Of a stretch of 64,000 bases of DNA, positions 31,859 through 41,406 are shown piece by piece. Below the pieces are notes generated by a model, which ran no database searches, had not been told where the DNA came from, and saw nothing but the letters and a program-made list of their open reading frames with translations. The position numbers and the translations under genes are program-made. The stretch covers positions 1,364,001 to 1,428,000 of the forward strand of contig OY763072.1 of NCBI GenBank assembly GCA_963666865.1, read 5' to 3'. The DNA is from Bin87 sp963666865. GTDB taxonomy: Bacteria; Chloroflexota; Dehalococcoidia; Lucifugimonadales; UBA3495. Every line of letters begins with the position of its first letter. Position 1 is the stretch's first letter.

Positions 31859-34617
31859 TTGACCAGGAGGTTGCCATTGAACTGACCGACGGCTTGGCGG
31901 TTGATGTAGATTCCAACGCCTCACCCCCGCGCGTGATAAGTTACACACCGGCCGACAGGGCAGGATCGGTGAGCTACGGCAATGGCGTGTTCAATATCGG
32001 GACGCTGAAACATTCTGACTATAAGCAAAACCACTCGGTGACGTTGCCGATCAGAGTATCAAACAATGCAGTAGTGAAGGAACAGTGCCTGGCAGCGACG
32101 ATAACCGGGAATCCCCCACCGGGCACCGGCCCCCGTGACGACGACATATCGGACAACGTGGCGAAGGTGTGCCTGGGCTTGTCGTCACAAAGTAAGGTAT
32201 ATGAAAGCGGTCCAGTCAATCCGTGGACAATACACGCCTGCATGTCTGATGTGGCGACAAACGCATGCGATACGGTTGCTGAGGTAGCCGTTCAACTCGT
32301 GGCCAGCACGGACAATAGCGGGAAAGTAGACCTGAGCCCGGCTGTGATTCACGTCAAGGACGTTCCCGGTCGAGTCTTGGACTTTCATGCCCAGAGCGTT
32401 ACAGGAGGGAACACTGTCTCTTGGCAGACCGCTTCTCTGGAATCCACCGACTTCGCCGGCACCCGGAACGGAGTTACAGTTGGATTTGATCGGAGGCCGA
32501 TCAATGATTACATCAATAACTGGACCAATTATAGCCTCACCTTTGTGGCGAGCGATTTGAACGGGTCCGATCCTCCCGGCAAATTGGCTCTCCGGAGCAG
32601 AACTGGCGGGGGCAGGCTATGGACATCGACAACTTCTAATCCCTTGACATTCACGAGGGCGAACCCTTTTGGTTTGAGCCATCAAACCACAGGTGTTACG
32701 GCTTTTATGATTGAGTTTGAGAAGCTGGGCACTTATGTTTTGGATACGACGGTGGACTTGACCCATGCCAGCCTGCAAGACGATGAGAGCAATGCCCGAG
32801 TGTTTTCCAAAACCAACAGGACATACTTCCATGTTGGCCCGATTGCAGAACTGGGCGTACGCGACGGAGCCACCAGTTCAGAAGCTGCCTCCAACCAAGT
32901 GGCGTTCACCGTGGCCGTGATCAACAACCAAAGTGAGGACGCGGAGAGAGGCAAAGTCGTCGTAGAACTGCCTTCCGGGACCACTGGCCTGACCACTATT
33001 CCTGCTGGGTTCGGCACATTTGACGGAAACGCGAACCCACCCACCTGGTCTTGGAACATCAATGCCTTGGAAAACGAAGGGCGGCGGCAGTCAAAAGGGC
33101 TCCCGGAAAGTCAAACCGTTTCGCTCATCATGGACGGGGTAAGCGCCGGCGAGACGGCAACGGCGAAAATCGCATTTGATCCTTATCTGGTCTGCATCGG
33201 CAGCGACGGGAGCACCCTGGACCATGCCAATCACTCGGACTGCAAGGATGACGCGGCAACCACGAACGACTGGCACGCTGCGGTCTGCGTCAACACCGCG
33301 GACGACGAGGTTGACGCGACGTACACCACTCAACCCACTTGCGACGCTGAAACGGATCGCGAATGGACCGAAAACGTCTGCGCCGCAAGCGACGATAGTG
33401 TCCTCGCGGGCCTCACCGAGCCGGAATGCGACGGCTGGTTCCAAGGGACGGTATACGACTACAACGACGCTAACAACACGGCCACGCTGACCGCGGTGTC
33501 GGGCACCAGCGGCGGCGGGGAAGGCGCGCCGACGCTGCAGACGCCATCGGTGTACACGCCGGCGGTGGGAATTACCTGGTCCAGGATTGAGTTCCTGCAC
33601 GGCATACCGGTAAAGGACTATCAGGTTCAGTGGTCAGCCAACGGGGTCAGCGGCTGGACCCAACTAGAGACTAACCTTCCCTTCAACAAGCTGTTCGACA
33701 TCACCGTCCAGTCGGGCCAGACCCGGTACTACCGGGTGCGTGCGGCGAACGAGGCCGGCGTTACCGGCCCCTGGTCGGCGCCCATCAGAGCCCGGACGGA
33801 GGCGCTGGGGTTCCCCGGCATCTCGGTGTCGGAAACGGAGTTGACCGTCGCCGAGGGCGAGTCCGGCGAATACACGGTGGTGTTGAAGGCACGTCCCATT
33901 TCCAACGTGACCGTGCGGGTCAACGGAAGCGACGACGTTTCGCCTAGCCCCAGCCAGCTAACCTTCACCCCGTCAAACTGGCTCACGCCCCAAACCGTGA
34001 CCCTGACAGCAGGCCAAGACAACGACGCGGCGGACGACACCGCCGACGTCACCCACTCCATCTCCTCCTCCGACGCCGCGTACGCTAGCCTAACGGTAGA
34101 CCCGGTGGCGGTCACCATCATCGACGACGACTCCGGGGTCAGCATCACAGCGGACCATGAGTCGGTCAACGAGGGCGAGGACATCAACCTCACCCTAGCT
34201 CGTACCGGCAACATCAACAACGCCATCACGGTGACGGTGAACGTGACCCAAAGCGGCGATTACCTGGCGTCCGGTCAATCCGGCAACCGGACGGTGGAAA
34301 TGGGAGCCAACACGACCTCGGCAACCACCACCGTCGCGACCGACAACGACAGCGCCGTGGAGAGCCCCGGCACGGTGATCGCCAACGTCGTGGGCGGCAC
34401 CAGCTACTTCGCCTCCGCTCCAAGCTCCGCAACAGTGCGAGTCTCGGACGACGACGGGCCGCCGGGCCAGCCGGGGAACCTAACGGCCGTCGAGGGCGAC
34501 GAGCGGGTGGAACTGTCCTGGAACCCAGCGCCCACCGGCGATGCACCAGTCGAGGAATACTCCTACCGGGTACGACGCTCCGACAGTTCCACCTGGGACC
34601 CGGACTGGACCGTCATC
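31741..34617 (+). pseudogene. giant surface protein, middle fragment (frame 2), cut by an IS
   Basis: Continuation of the 31127 gene in a shifted frame; the frame is open from about 31741 (first start-like codon GTG 31774). The domains look like DUF11/CARDB repeats (about 31.8-33.5 kb), one fibronectin type III domain (33.5-33.8 kb, YQVQWSANGVSGWTQLE), two Calx-beta-like domains (FPGISVSETELTVAEGESGE; VSITADHESVNEGEDINLTL) and the start of another FnIII domain (YSYRVRRSDSSTWDPDWTVI). It is cut there by an IS near 34617. The frame happens to run into the IS as far as 34743. Confidence 0.8.
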
Positions 34618-36325
34618 TGTTCCGCGTCAACCAGATTTGCCGAATCCTGTTGCCTCACCGAAGAATGTTACCGAAAACTCAGCACTTTGGATCGCCCGCC
34701 GCCAGCGCCATTTCCGGCATTCCCGCTGGTCCGGGCAGCGTAGCTTCCGATGCGGCGCAGACCAGCTTGTTTGCCATGATGCCTCGCCACTGTTGCACCC
34801 GGCGCTGTAAGGTGCGCAGGTTCGCCCGGCTGAATCGGTCCGGGTGATCTGCCTGCAGCCGGCCCAGCAGCGCCATCGCACTGGCGTCTGGGTCTTCCTG
34901 CAGCCACTCCAACACGTCGCACCACACGCCCTCGAAAGGATCCTTCCGCGTTCGCCAGTGGCGCGGTGGTTTCACCCTGGGCTCCCGATCGTTTGGTTCC
35001 TGCTCCTCACGCCACCGGTCGGGCAGCTTGGCCAGGAAACGCTCCAGACTCTCACCCCTCGGGGTGGGCCTGAGTTCGGGGGATACGATAGCCACCAGCG
35101 CCGACTGGCCTTCCCGGATGGTGTGCAACAATGCCACTGGGTCCAAGGTTGCCCGGTGTTCAGTGAGTGCTGCTTTCGCTTCGGCGCTGACCGCCTCGTG
35201 GCGGATCAACCGGTCGCAGGGCGTGGCTGGCGGGCTGTAGCGCTTGATCACCGCCGAGCCATTGCGCGTCTTCTCCATCAGCTTGAACGAGGGCTGGAAG
35301 TAGTTCACGTACAACCGCATGGCGCCGTGCAGGTGGGCTATGGTCTGTCCTGCCACCTGGCCTGAGTACCGCTCATGGCCCAGGAACCGCCGGATCACCG
35401 CGCCGTTCTTCTGCTCCACCCAGGCCTGATCGTTCTTGCGGTACGCCCGGGAACGGGTGAACTCGATGCCACGGTCGGCGCAGTACTTGGTGAGGGTATC
35501 GTTGATGAACACGCTGTCGTTGTCGGAGTCGATGCCGAGGACGGGAAAGGGCAGCTGTTTGGCGATGGCTTCCAGGCCGGCCACCACCAGGTTTTGCTCT
35601 CTGGCCAGCAGGGGCACGGCCTCGGTCCAGCCGGTGCAGACGTCGGTGGCGACCAGACTGTAGATGAAAGATCCCCACATGCTGTCGCCGCAGTGGGCCA
35701 CCAGGTCAATCTCCAGAAACCCGGGCGGCGGACGGTTCCAGTCGGCGAAGGTGCGCACCGGAATGTTGCGACCGGGAGATAACCGCCTCCGGCGTTTGCG
35801 CCGACCCGCCACCGTGGCCCGCACCGGTTTCAGCAACCGGTCCAGGGTGGCCGCGCTGGCCGACAGCACTCGCGTTTTCACCTCTGGGTCCAGATCCAGA
35901 TGGCCGTGGCGCTCCATGGACTCCACCAAGTGGGGCATTGCCGCCTTCAGACGCTTCCCACAGATGCGGTCTGAGGCTTCCCAGATCAGGACCACCACCT
36001 CCCGGACCGCATCGTCGTAGATGCGCCGTCCTTTGGCCACGCCGGTCCCGCCCCTGCCATCCGCGGACTGGGCCAACAGCCTGATGCCATGCTTGCGGTG
36101 GTGCCCGGTTACGGCGATGAACTCGTCCAGGATCTTGCTCTTGTCCTTGCGGGACGACTCCCGGTAGCGGTCCCGTATCGATGCCAGCAACTCTTGTTTC
36201 GCCATCCTGCTCATGCCTCCTGCCATCGGTAGCATTCTACGTGCGGCAATTACTTCCTAGAAGTAACCTTTTTATTGAGGCAATGCGCCCACCTCAACCG
36301 GCAAAAATAGTCGACGTCAGAGGCA
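34618..36325. mobile_element. insertion sequence with 508-aa rve-type transposase, inserted in the surface gene
   Basis: The ends are related inverted repeats: CGTCAACCAGATTTGCCG (34625-34642) and CGGCAAAAATAGTCGACG (36299-36316), plus a second inner pair around TTGCCTCA. Outer TG...CA limits are estimated. Reading joins across it, from DWTVI before to LGSSLGTRGH after, show that it interrupts a FnIII domain. I could not define a target-site duplication. Confidence 0.75.
34679..36205 (-). CDS. IS transposase, DDE/rve integrase-type (ISNCY/IS1202-like)
   Basis: Predicted 508-residue transposase. It has an N-terminal helix-turn-helix region, then a retroviral-integrase-like core with LEIDLVAHCGDS (D1), GIDSDNDSVFIN (D2) and NDQAWVEQKNGAVIRR (E). 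The C-terminal 180 residues are specific to this group. The start at ATG 36205 is ten bases after AGGAGG; a nearer ATG is only one base away from that site. The IS1202-like assignment is tentative. Confidence 0.85.
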   Translation of the reverse strand: MAKQELLASIRDRYRESSRKDKSKILDEFIAVTGHHRKHGIRLLAQSADGRGGTGVAKGRRIYDDAVREVVVLIWEASDRICGKRLKAAMPHLVESMERHGHLDLDPEVKTRVLSASAATLDRLLKPVRATVAGRRKRRRRLSPGRNIPVRTFADWNRPPPGFLEIDLVAHCGDSMWGSFIYSLVATDVCTGWTEAVPLLAREQNLVVAGLEAIAKQLPFPVLGIDSDNDSVFINDTLTKYCADRGIEFTRSRAYRKNDQAWVEQKNGAVIRRFLGHERYSGQVAGQTIAHLHGAMRLYVNYFQPSFKLMEKTRNGSAVIKRYSPPATPCDRLIRHEAVSAEAKAALTEHRATLDPVALLHTIREGQSALVAIVSPELRPTPRGESLERFLAKLPDRWREEQEPNDREPRVKPPRHWRTRKDPFEGVWCDVLEWLQEDPDASAMALLGRLQADHPDRFSRANLRTLQRRVQQWRGIMANKLVCAASEATLPGPAGMPEMALAAGDPKC

Positions 36326-36332
36326 TTCCTTA

Positions 36333-37559
36333 TTGTCGTTAATCATCATCCTCGGCAGCAGCCTCGGGACACGCGGCCACACGGTATACGACCTGACCAA
36401 CGGGCAGGACTACACCATCCAGGTGCGGGCCCGCAACGCCACCGGTGACGGCGCAGCAGCAGAGGTTACGGCTAACCCCAAGGATGAGCCGGGCGCACCG
36501 GACGTAACGGTGGCATCACGCAACGAATCCCTGCTAGTCACGTGGGACGTGCCGGACGACGGCGGCCGGTCCACCACCGAGTACCGGGTGCAGTGGAAGT
36601 CGGGTACCGAGTCCTTCGACGCCTCCCGTCAGGCCACGCCAACCACTCGGGAATACACCATACCCAGCTTGACCAACGACACCCAGTACCAGGTGCGCGC
36701 GCAGGCGATGAACGAAGTTGGCTGGAGCGACTGGTCCAGCGAACAAGTCGGCACCCCCACGCCAAGGCCGGACACGACCCTCAGCATCACCACCACTGCC
36801 CAAGACGGAGTCGGAGAACCCTTCCGGGTGACCTTCACCTTCACCGACGTGGACCACGACGGCACCCAGTACGGCGTGACCGGCTTCGGCGTGGACGACA
36901 TCGAGGCTGGGTACGGCAGCCCCTCGTACTACGAACTAACCCTGGACGACTTCAAGCAGGAGGACCACAACGGGCTGGTGTACAGCGCGCTGGTAAACAA
37001 CATCCTGGACGGGAAGTTGACGATCCGTGTCCCCGCAGGTGCGGCCCAGTCCAACCACGATGAGCAGCAGAGCGCCGCCGCCGAGTTCAACATCACGGTG
37101 AAACCTCCACAGCCGCAGGCCCCCACGGGCACCGGCATCTGGTCCGCCGAGATGACCGTGGGCGACCTCAACGAAGGGGACGCCTTCGGCTACATCGACC
37201 ACAACGCGACCCAATGGAACGCGTCCCAAACGATCGGAAGCCTATCTGCCAACGAGTTCACCTATCTGGACAAGGACTACCTGGTTGGCGAGTTGAGCTA
37301 CGTATCCGCCTGGAACACGATCATACTCATGGTGTGCCCCGGACTCGAAGGCGCCGACGCGACTTTCGAGCTGTACCTGGACGACCTGGACGAAGGAGAC
37401 CAGGACCTCAAGCTCACCTTCGACCCCGATGAGGTGGAAACGGACACCTTCGGCCGCACCGTAGACGGCGTCCACCAGACCTGCATCGAGTACCAATGGT
37501 CCCCCAAGCAGGTGGACTGGCAGAACAACAGCAAGGTCAACGCCAGCATCGTCAAGTAA
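36333..37559 (+). pseudogene. giant surface protein, C-terminal fragment after the IS
   Basis: The frame begins at a chance TTG and resumes the FnIII domain cut at 34617 (GHTVYDLTNGQDYTIQVRAR). A further FnIII domain follows (TEYRVQWKSGTESF; QYQVRAQAMNEVGWSDWSSE). Then comes a domain with TFTFTDVDHDGTQYGVTGF, and a C-terminal domain beginning IWSAEMTVGDLNEGDAFGYI, which is found at the ends of large Chloroflexota surface proteins. The whole original gene was about 4.7 kb. No sorting signal or C-terminal membrane helix is visible. Confidence 0.8.
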
Positions 37560-38044
37560 GGCTTGAATCCGCCATCACTATGGCGTGTTGACAAATAACA
37601 CTCTCGTACACTTCCGACGAAGTAGCCGTGAACCCGATCTCCGGGTACTGTGCTCAATTTGTCGACACGCTGTAGCACGAGCACATAGGCCAGCAACATA
37701 CATATTCCCCTCCGTCCGCGCCGTCGGCGGGGCCACCAGCCCATCCAGTGGTGGACTCGGCGCTGCACCGGTCAACGGCAACCAATCGTCAGCCCGGGAG
37801 CACACACCACGGACTAGGGAAATGAAGTTACCTACAGGATGGGACTCAACACGGAACCTGCCTAAACCCTGAGTATCCTGCTCAGACGGTATGGCGACGA
37901 TGATCTCGCTGCTGACCTGGCTACGACAGAACGGACGCACCGATAAATGACCGCTGGGTCAGTTCCCGGCGGTATTCTGCCGTGCCTGCGGCAGTGGACG
38001 ATTTTCGGCAAATCGTTTGCGATTTCCGACACCTCGCGTCTCCC
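37560..38044. other. intergenic, no supported gene
   Basis: About 485 bp between the broken surface gene and the right inverted repeat. Two frames of 95-120 codons exist on opposite strands, but neither resembles a protein family or has a ribosome site. Confidence 0.5.
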
Positions 38045-38069
38045 AACCGTAGTAGCGAAATTTCCTCGG
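38045..38069. repeat. right copy of the 25-bp inverted repeat
   Basis: GTAGCGAAATTTCCTCGG preceded by AACCGTA; inverted relative to 28043-28067 with 23 of 25 positions equal. It ends only 4 bp before the ISAs1-like element. Confidence 0.75.
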
Positions 38070-38073
38070 CTCC

Positions 38074-39261
38074 CAGGGCTATCGCATATGGATTTTGGTG
38101 AATTGGGAGAGGATGTTGATGAGGAAGCAGTTGTCCCAACCGGCCCGTTTCAGTTTGCCCCGCATGGACCCCTTGCTTGGTTCCAACCGCGCCAGATTCA
38201 GCGCCAACTTACGCAGCAACGCCAGGTTCTCCGCGCCATGCCCTTTCCGGTTCCGCGCCTGGTCTTCGTTGCAGGTTACGTCCAATACCCAATGCAGCCG
38301 GTTCTCAATGCCCCAATGGCCGCGCACGACGTCGTTGCAATGCTCCGGCGGGAAGGCCTGGCTCAGCAGGTAATAACGAGTTTCCTCGCTGGTGTCGCCG
38401 TCTTTACGGCGGACCGCTGTTACTTTACCCACGGCCTGCAAGCCCGGCCAGTCGTGCCATTCCTGCAGCCAGGCTACGTCGTCGCTAATACTGGCGGTGC
38501 GGGTTTCAATGCGTCCGTGGCCCTTGCTGACCTGGGTGGCCTGAGCTGCCGGCGTGTCCGCGTCGTCCAGAAACAGTTTTACATCGTCGTAGAGCGTACC
38601 TTGATTGCCTTTCAACGCTAGCGCGTAGTCGCCCTCCTGGTCAATCACTTGCTGAGCAATCTGACGCTGACAATTCAGGGCATCGACGGTAACCACCTTG
38701 CCTTGCAAGGTCAACATTTCCAACAGCTTGGGCAACGCCGTAATCTCGTTGGACTTGTCGTCAACGGCCAATTGTCCCAACACCAGGCGCCGCTCTTCCG
38801 CCCAAGCGCTGACCAGATGCAGGGCGGACTGTCCTGCCGCGTGGTCGTAAGAACGCCGCAAGGTCTTCCCGTCCATGGCCACCACTCCCTGAACCCCTTG
38901 AGCGAACTGTTCCATGAACCTCAAAAACCACCGCTGGAAAGCTTCCGGATCCAGTTTGCCCAGCACCCGGGAGAAAGTGTCGTGGCTGGGAATGCCGTTT
39001 TCCAGATTCAGAAAGGACTCCAGAAACTCCCGTTTGGAATGCCCGAAAAGCTCCATGTCGGTGCAAGTCTGACCGCCGCAGACGATGGTGCATAGAGCGA
39101 TGACCAGAATGTCGTGCAGGGAATGGAGACGCGCATTGACGGCCCGAGGGTCTTCCAAATCGCCAAATACGTCCGCTAGCTCGCTCATGGTGTCCTCCCC
39201 ACCTCAGCAGTTTGGACGCTATCTTACCTGACACCTCAATTTTTCATATGCGATAGCCCTG
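38074..39261. mobile_element. ISAs1-family insertion sequence, 1188 bp
   Basis: Perfect 17-bp terminal inverted repeats, CAGGGCTATCGCATATG at 38074-38090 and its complement at 39245-39261. One intact transposase gene fills the element. The flanks show no direct target duplication, so a neighbouring rearrangement is possible. Confidence 0.92.
38079..39188 (-). CDS. ISAs1 family transposase
   Basis: Predicted 369-residue transposase. It has the family N-terminus (FGDLEDPRAVNARLHSLHDI, DUF4338/ISAs1-like), VVAMDGKTLRRSYDHAAGQS (D1), VVTVDALNCQRQIAQQVIDQ (D2), GDYALALKGNQGTLYDDV, and HWGIENRLHWVLDV with the catalytic Glu. GGGAGG precedes ATG 39188. Intact, so possibly still active. Confidence 0.95.
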   Translation of the reverse strand: MSELADVFGDLEDPRAVNARLHSLHDILVIALCTIVCGGQTCTDMELFGHSKREFLESFLNLENGIPSHDTFSRVLGKLDPEAFQRWFLRFMEQFAQGVQGVVAMDGKTLRRSYDHAAGQSALHLVSAWAEERRLVLGQLAVDDKSNEITALPKLLEMLTLQGKVVTVDALNCQRQIAQQVIDQEGDYALALKGNQGTLYDDVKLFLDDADTPAAQATQVSKGHGRIETRTASISDDVAWLQEWHDWPGLQAVGKVTAVRRKDGDTSEETRYYLLSQAFPPEHCNDVVRGHWGIENRLHWVLDVTCNEDQARNRKGHGAENLALLRKLALNLARLEPSKGSMRGKLKRAGWDNCFLINILSQFTKIHMR

Positions 39262-39309
39262 AGGGCGGAGCGCGGCCAAGTTGACGAGTCAGCAAAGGTT
39301 AGTGTAAAA

Positions 39310-39357
39310 CGGTCTGCCGCTCCCGGGGCAACCTGCTCCCGGCGGCAAAGCAGACCG
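39310..39357. other. strong hairpin before a small gene
   Basis: CGGTCTGC and GCAGACCG pair, with inner GCCG/CGGC pairing, in the leader about 70 bp ahead of the small gene at 39426. It could be a terminator-like or regulatory leader structure. Confidence 0.5.
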
Positions 39358-39425
39358 CGATGCCGCTGGAGAAGTCGTTGCTCCGGCCAGCGTTATACCC
39401 ACCTCGACTGGAAGGAGTGATGATT

Positions 39426-39626
39426 ATGGAATGGCCCCTGCAAGCCTACTCGGTGAAGCTCAAGCGGAAGGTCGACATTGCCGAGGACTCCATGGAGTTG
39501 GTCACGATGAAGAACGGCCGCCATGCCATCAGGGGCGTAGCCGTGGAGGATCGGAGCATCAACGTGTTCCGCATCCTGGGCAACGCCGAAGTTGAAGAAG
39601 TGCGGACGAAATTGGGCGGCAAGTAA
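39426..39626 (+). CDS. small DUF5679-like protein lacking the zinc cysteines
   Basis: Predicted 66-residue protein. LQAYSVKLKRKVDI followed by LVTMKNGRHAIRG and NVFRILG follows the DUF5679 template (A-Y-C-V-K-C...V-T-M-K-N-G-R-P-A-x-G-x-C-P-x-C-G-x-K-x-F-R-I). All four cysteines are replaced: S and L in the first pair, V and D in the second. GGAG is eight bases before ATG 39426; earlier starts at 39417-39420 crowd that site. Family assignment is from pattern only. Confidence 0.55.
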   Translation: MEWPLQAYSVKLKRKVDIAEDSMELVTMKNGRHAIRGVAVEDRSINVFRILGNAEVEEVRTKLGGK

Positions 39627-39649
39627 GGCAGTGCTCAGCCGACTCGGCG

Positions 39650-39997
39650 CAGTCCTGGCGACCGCTAACGGCTCAACCTTGGCCGGGAACTCGGTCTCGA
39701 TGGTGGAGATGCCGGCGATTACGGCCTCCTGCTTGGCCTGAATGACCAGCAGCAGGGCCTCCTGCTGGGCCCTTTGGCTGCGTTCCCGGGTGGGCTGTGG
39801 TTGGTGTAGCGAAAAATCCTCGGGATCGGGCAGCTCCAGGACGAGCGGATGCGGCGGTTCGCCATGGTGAAGATTACGGTGGCCAGGTTGCCTTGGGTAG
39901 CATCGGCTAAGCCGTCGGTGCCGTAGCGCTCTAGGGTTTCCTCGATCTCGTTGCGAGTGCGGATCGCGCTGACGGTGGTGTTGCGGGCATAGGTCAT
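39650..39997 (-). pseudogene. frameshifted hypothetical gene
   Basis: Frame 1 reads MTYARNTTVSAIRTRNEIEE and continues through NLATVIFTMANRRIRS. Sense then moves to another frame near 39848: VLELPDPEDFSLHQPQPTRE, then ALLLVIQAKQEAVIAGISTI. This order (RNEIEETL..RYG / RRIR / L-P-D-P-E-D-F / helix with K-x-E-A-V) is a conserved hypothetical protein of phage/plasmid type. One lost base explains the break. The 3' limit is approximate. Confidence 0.6.
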
Positions 39998-40337
39998 GGC
40001 TGTCACTGGGCGATGGGAATTGTTCCTCGGTTATGGCAAGGTTGCTGCAACCATACGACAGGATGCGCCGCCCGTAACCGCAAACTGACGCTCAATAGGA
40101 TTCTGGTTGACGGCGCGACGCGCGCTGGGGTTCAGCCCACGCTCCCGCCTCCAGCACGGAATGGAAAGCAGAAAGGGCAATGACTTCACCGGCTGGCCCC
40201 GCGTCGGCAATACACTCGAAGGCGGCCCAGGGCTGCGGAACCGCCACGGCAGCGGGGACGGTTGCCTGGGCAACTTCACGCGGCGTCCTCTGCGGCGTGG
40301 CTGCGAGGACGATAGCGATCATTAGGAGAGTGTCACC

Positions 40338-40853
40338 GTGACGCAGTTGAGCGTGGAAATCGAGGGTAGCGCTGACGAGGTGGTACGGGTCCTGCGGCAG
40401 CTTGGGAGCGCGGGGCGGCACGCAACTGCGGTCGGCGCTGGCGGGTCAATGGAGACGCCAGCGGGTAGCGGTGTCGATGCGACGTCGGCCACCGGGACGC
40501 CACGCGCTGCGGGATCCCATGAAACGGCTCGCGGAGAATGGACGGAGGCCCTGGCCGGCGAATTCCTGGCCGGAATGGATCCGGCGGCCCGGCGGATGGC
40601 GCGGCACGTGTGGCGGGCCGGTGAGGTTGGCATCCACCGGAGTGTTCTGTGCCAGCGCACGGAGTTGACGCCAGGGGAGCTGAGCTCGCTGCTGATGCGG
40701 ATGGGGCACGCGCTGCGGCGGTTCCAGCGGGAACGTGGGGTGACGCTTTCCCGGCCGGTGGCGGCCAACAGCCCGCTGCAGAGCTACTTCGTCGATCCCG
40801 AGTTCGCCGCGGTGGCCACGGCCGACGCGTTCGGCGACGTGGGACGCCCCTGA
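40338..40853 (+). CDS. conserved hypothetical protein
   Basis: Predicted 171-residue protein starting at GTG 40338 with AGGAGAG upstream. There is an N-terminal segment TQLSVEIEGSADEVVRVLRQ, a Gly/Ala/Thr-rich linker, then a helical domain (ARRMARHVWRAGEVGIHRSV; ELTPGELSSLLMRMGHALRR) like a winged helix, and a C-terminal VAANSPLQSYFVDPEF. I know of no function. It lies near the frameshifted 39650 gene on the other strand; the gap 40007-40337 shows nothing else. Confidence 0.6.
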   Translation: MTQLSVEIEGSADEVVRVLRQLGSAGRHATAVGAGGSMETPAGSGVDATSATGTPRAAGSHETARGEWTEALAGEFLAGMDPAARRMARHVWRAGEVGIHRSVLCQRTELTPGELSSLLMRMGHALRRFQRERGVTLSRPVAANSPLQSYFVDPEFAAVATADAFGDVGRP

Positions 40854-41011
40854 GGGGGTCGTCGCTGGGCATCGGGGCAAGTGACAGTGCATCGTTCAAC
40901 GACGGACGCGGCGCCCGCTGGGAGCGCCGCGTCCATTTGCTGCCTGCGCCCAGGGTTGGTCATCATGCTCCGCAAGAAGTGATACCATCATCCCGAGGCG
41001 ATGCTGACAGT

Positions 41012-41406
41012 TTATCCGCCACCCCGTTGCTCGCTGCCGGTGTCGTGCTCCCCGAAGCCCTCGCCTCCGACTTGGCCTCCCTTAGCGTTGCCGCCGACTT
41101 CGGCGTGGGCAATCCAACCGGTGAAGGATGCCTCGGTGGCCGGCAGGTTGATCTCCAACACCTGGCCGGGGGCCAGGTCCACCGGAGCGGTGGGCCCGAG
41201 CTCCGTTCCGTTGGAGAGATGGACCTCGGCCCTCACCTGGCTGAGAGCGTTGCCGGTGGTGTTCTCCACGGCCCCGACGAAGGAGTTGCCGGCGGCGGCG
41301 TAGTTCAGGATGAGGCGGGCGCCGCCCCGAACCGCATCGGAGGTCTCGTCGGGGGGCAGACAGGCGCCGCTGCCCTCCTCGCTGCCGGATGCTCCGTTCC
41401 CGTTTT
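41012..41406 (-). pseudogene. FxLYD-like repeat unit, second copy of the decayed gene
   Basis: One frame reads SGACLPPDETSDAVRGGARL, then ILNYAAAGNSFVGAVENTTG and SQVRAEVHLSNGTELGPTAP. It duplicates the unit in the upstream pseudogene almost residue for residue. It has no own start: the frame joins the preceding copy across a shift. The conventional frame would begin at GTG 41269 inside the domain. The end is TAA at 41012-41014. Confidence 0.65.

Noticed and set aside
38074..39261. Target-site duplication for the ISAs1-like element
   Set aside because: Bases directly outside the two inverted repeats do not match over 8-10 positions.
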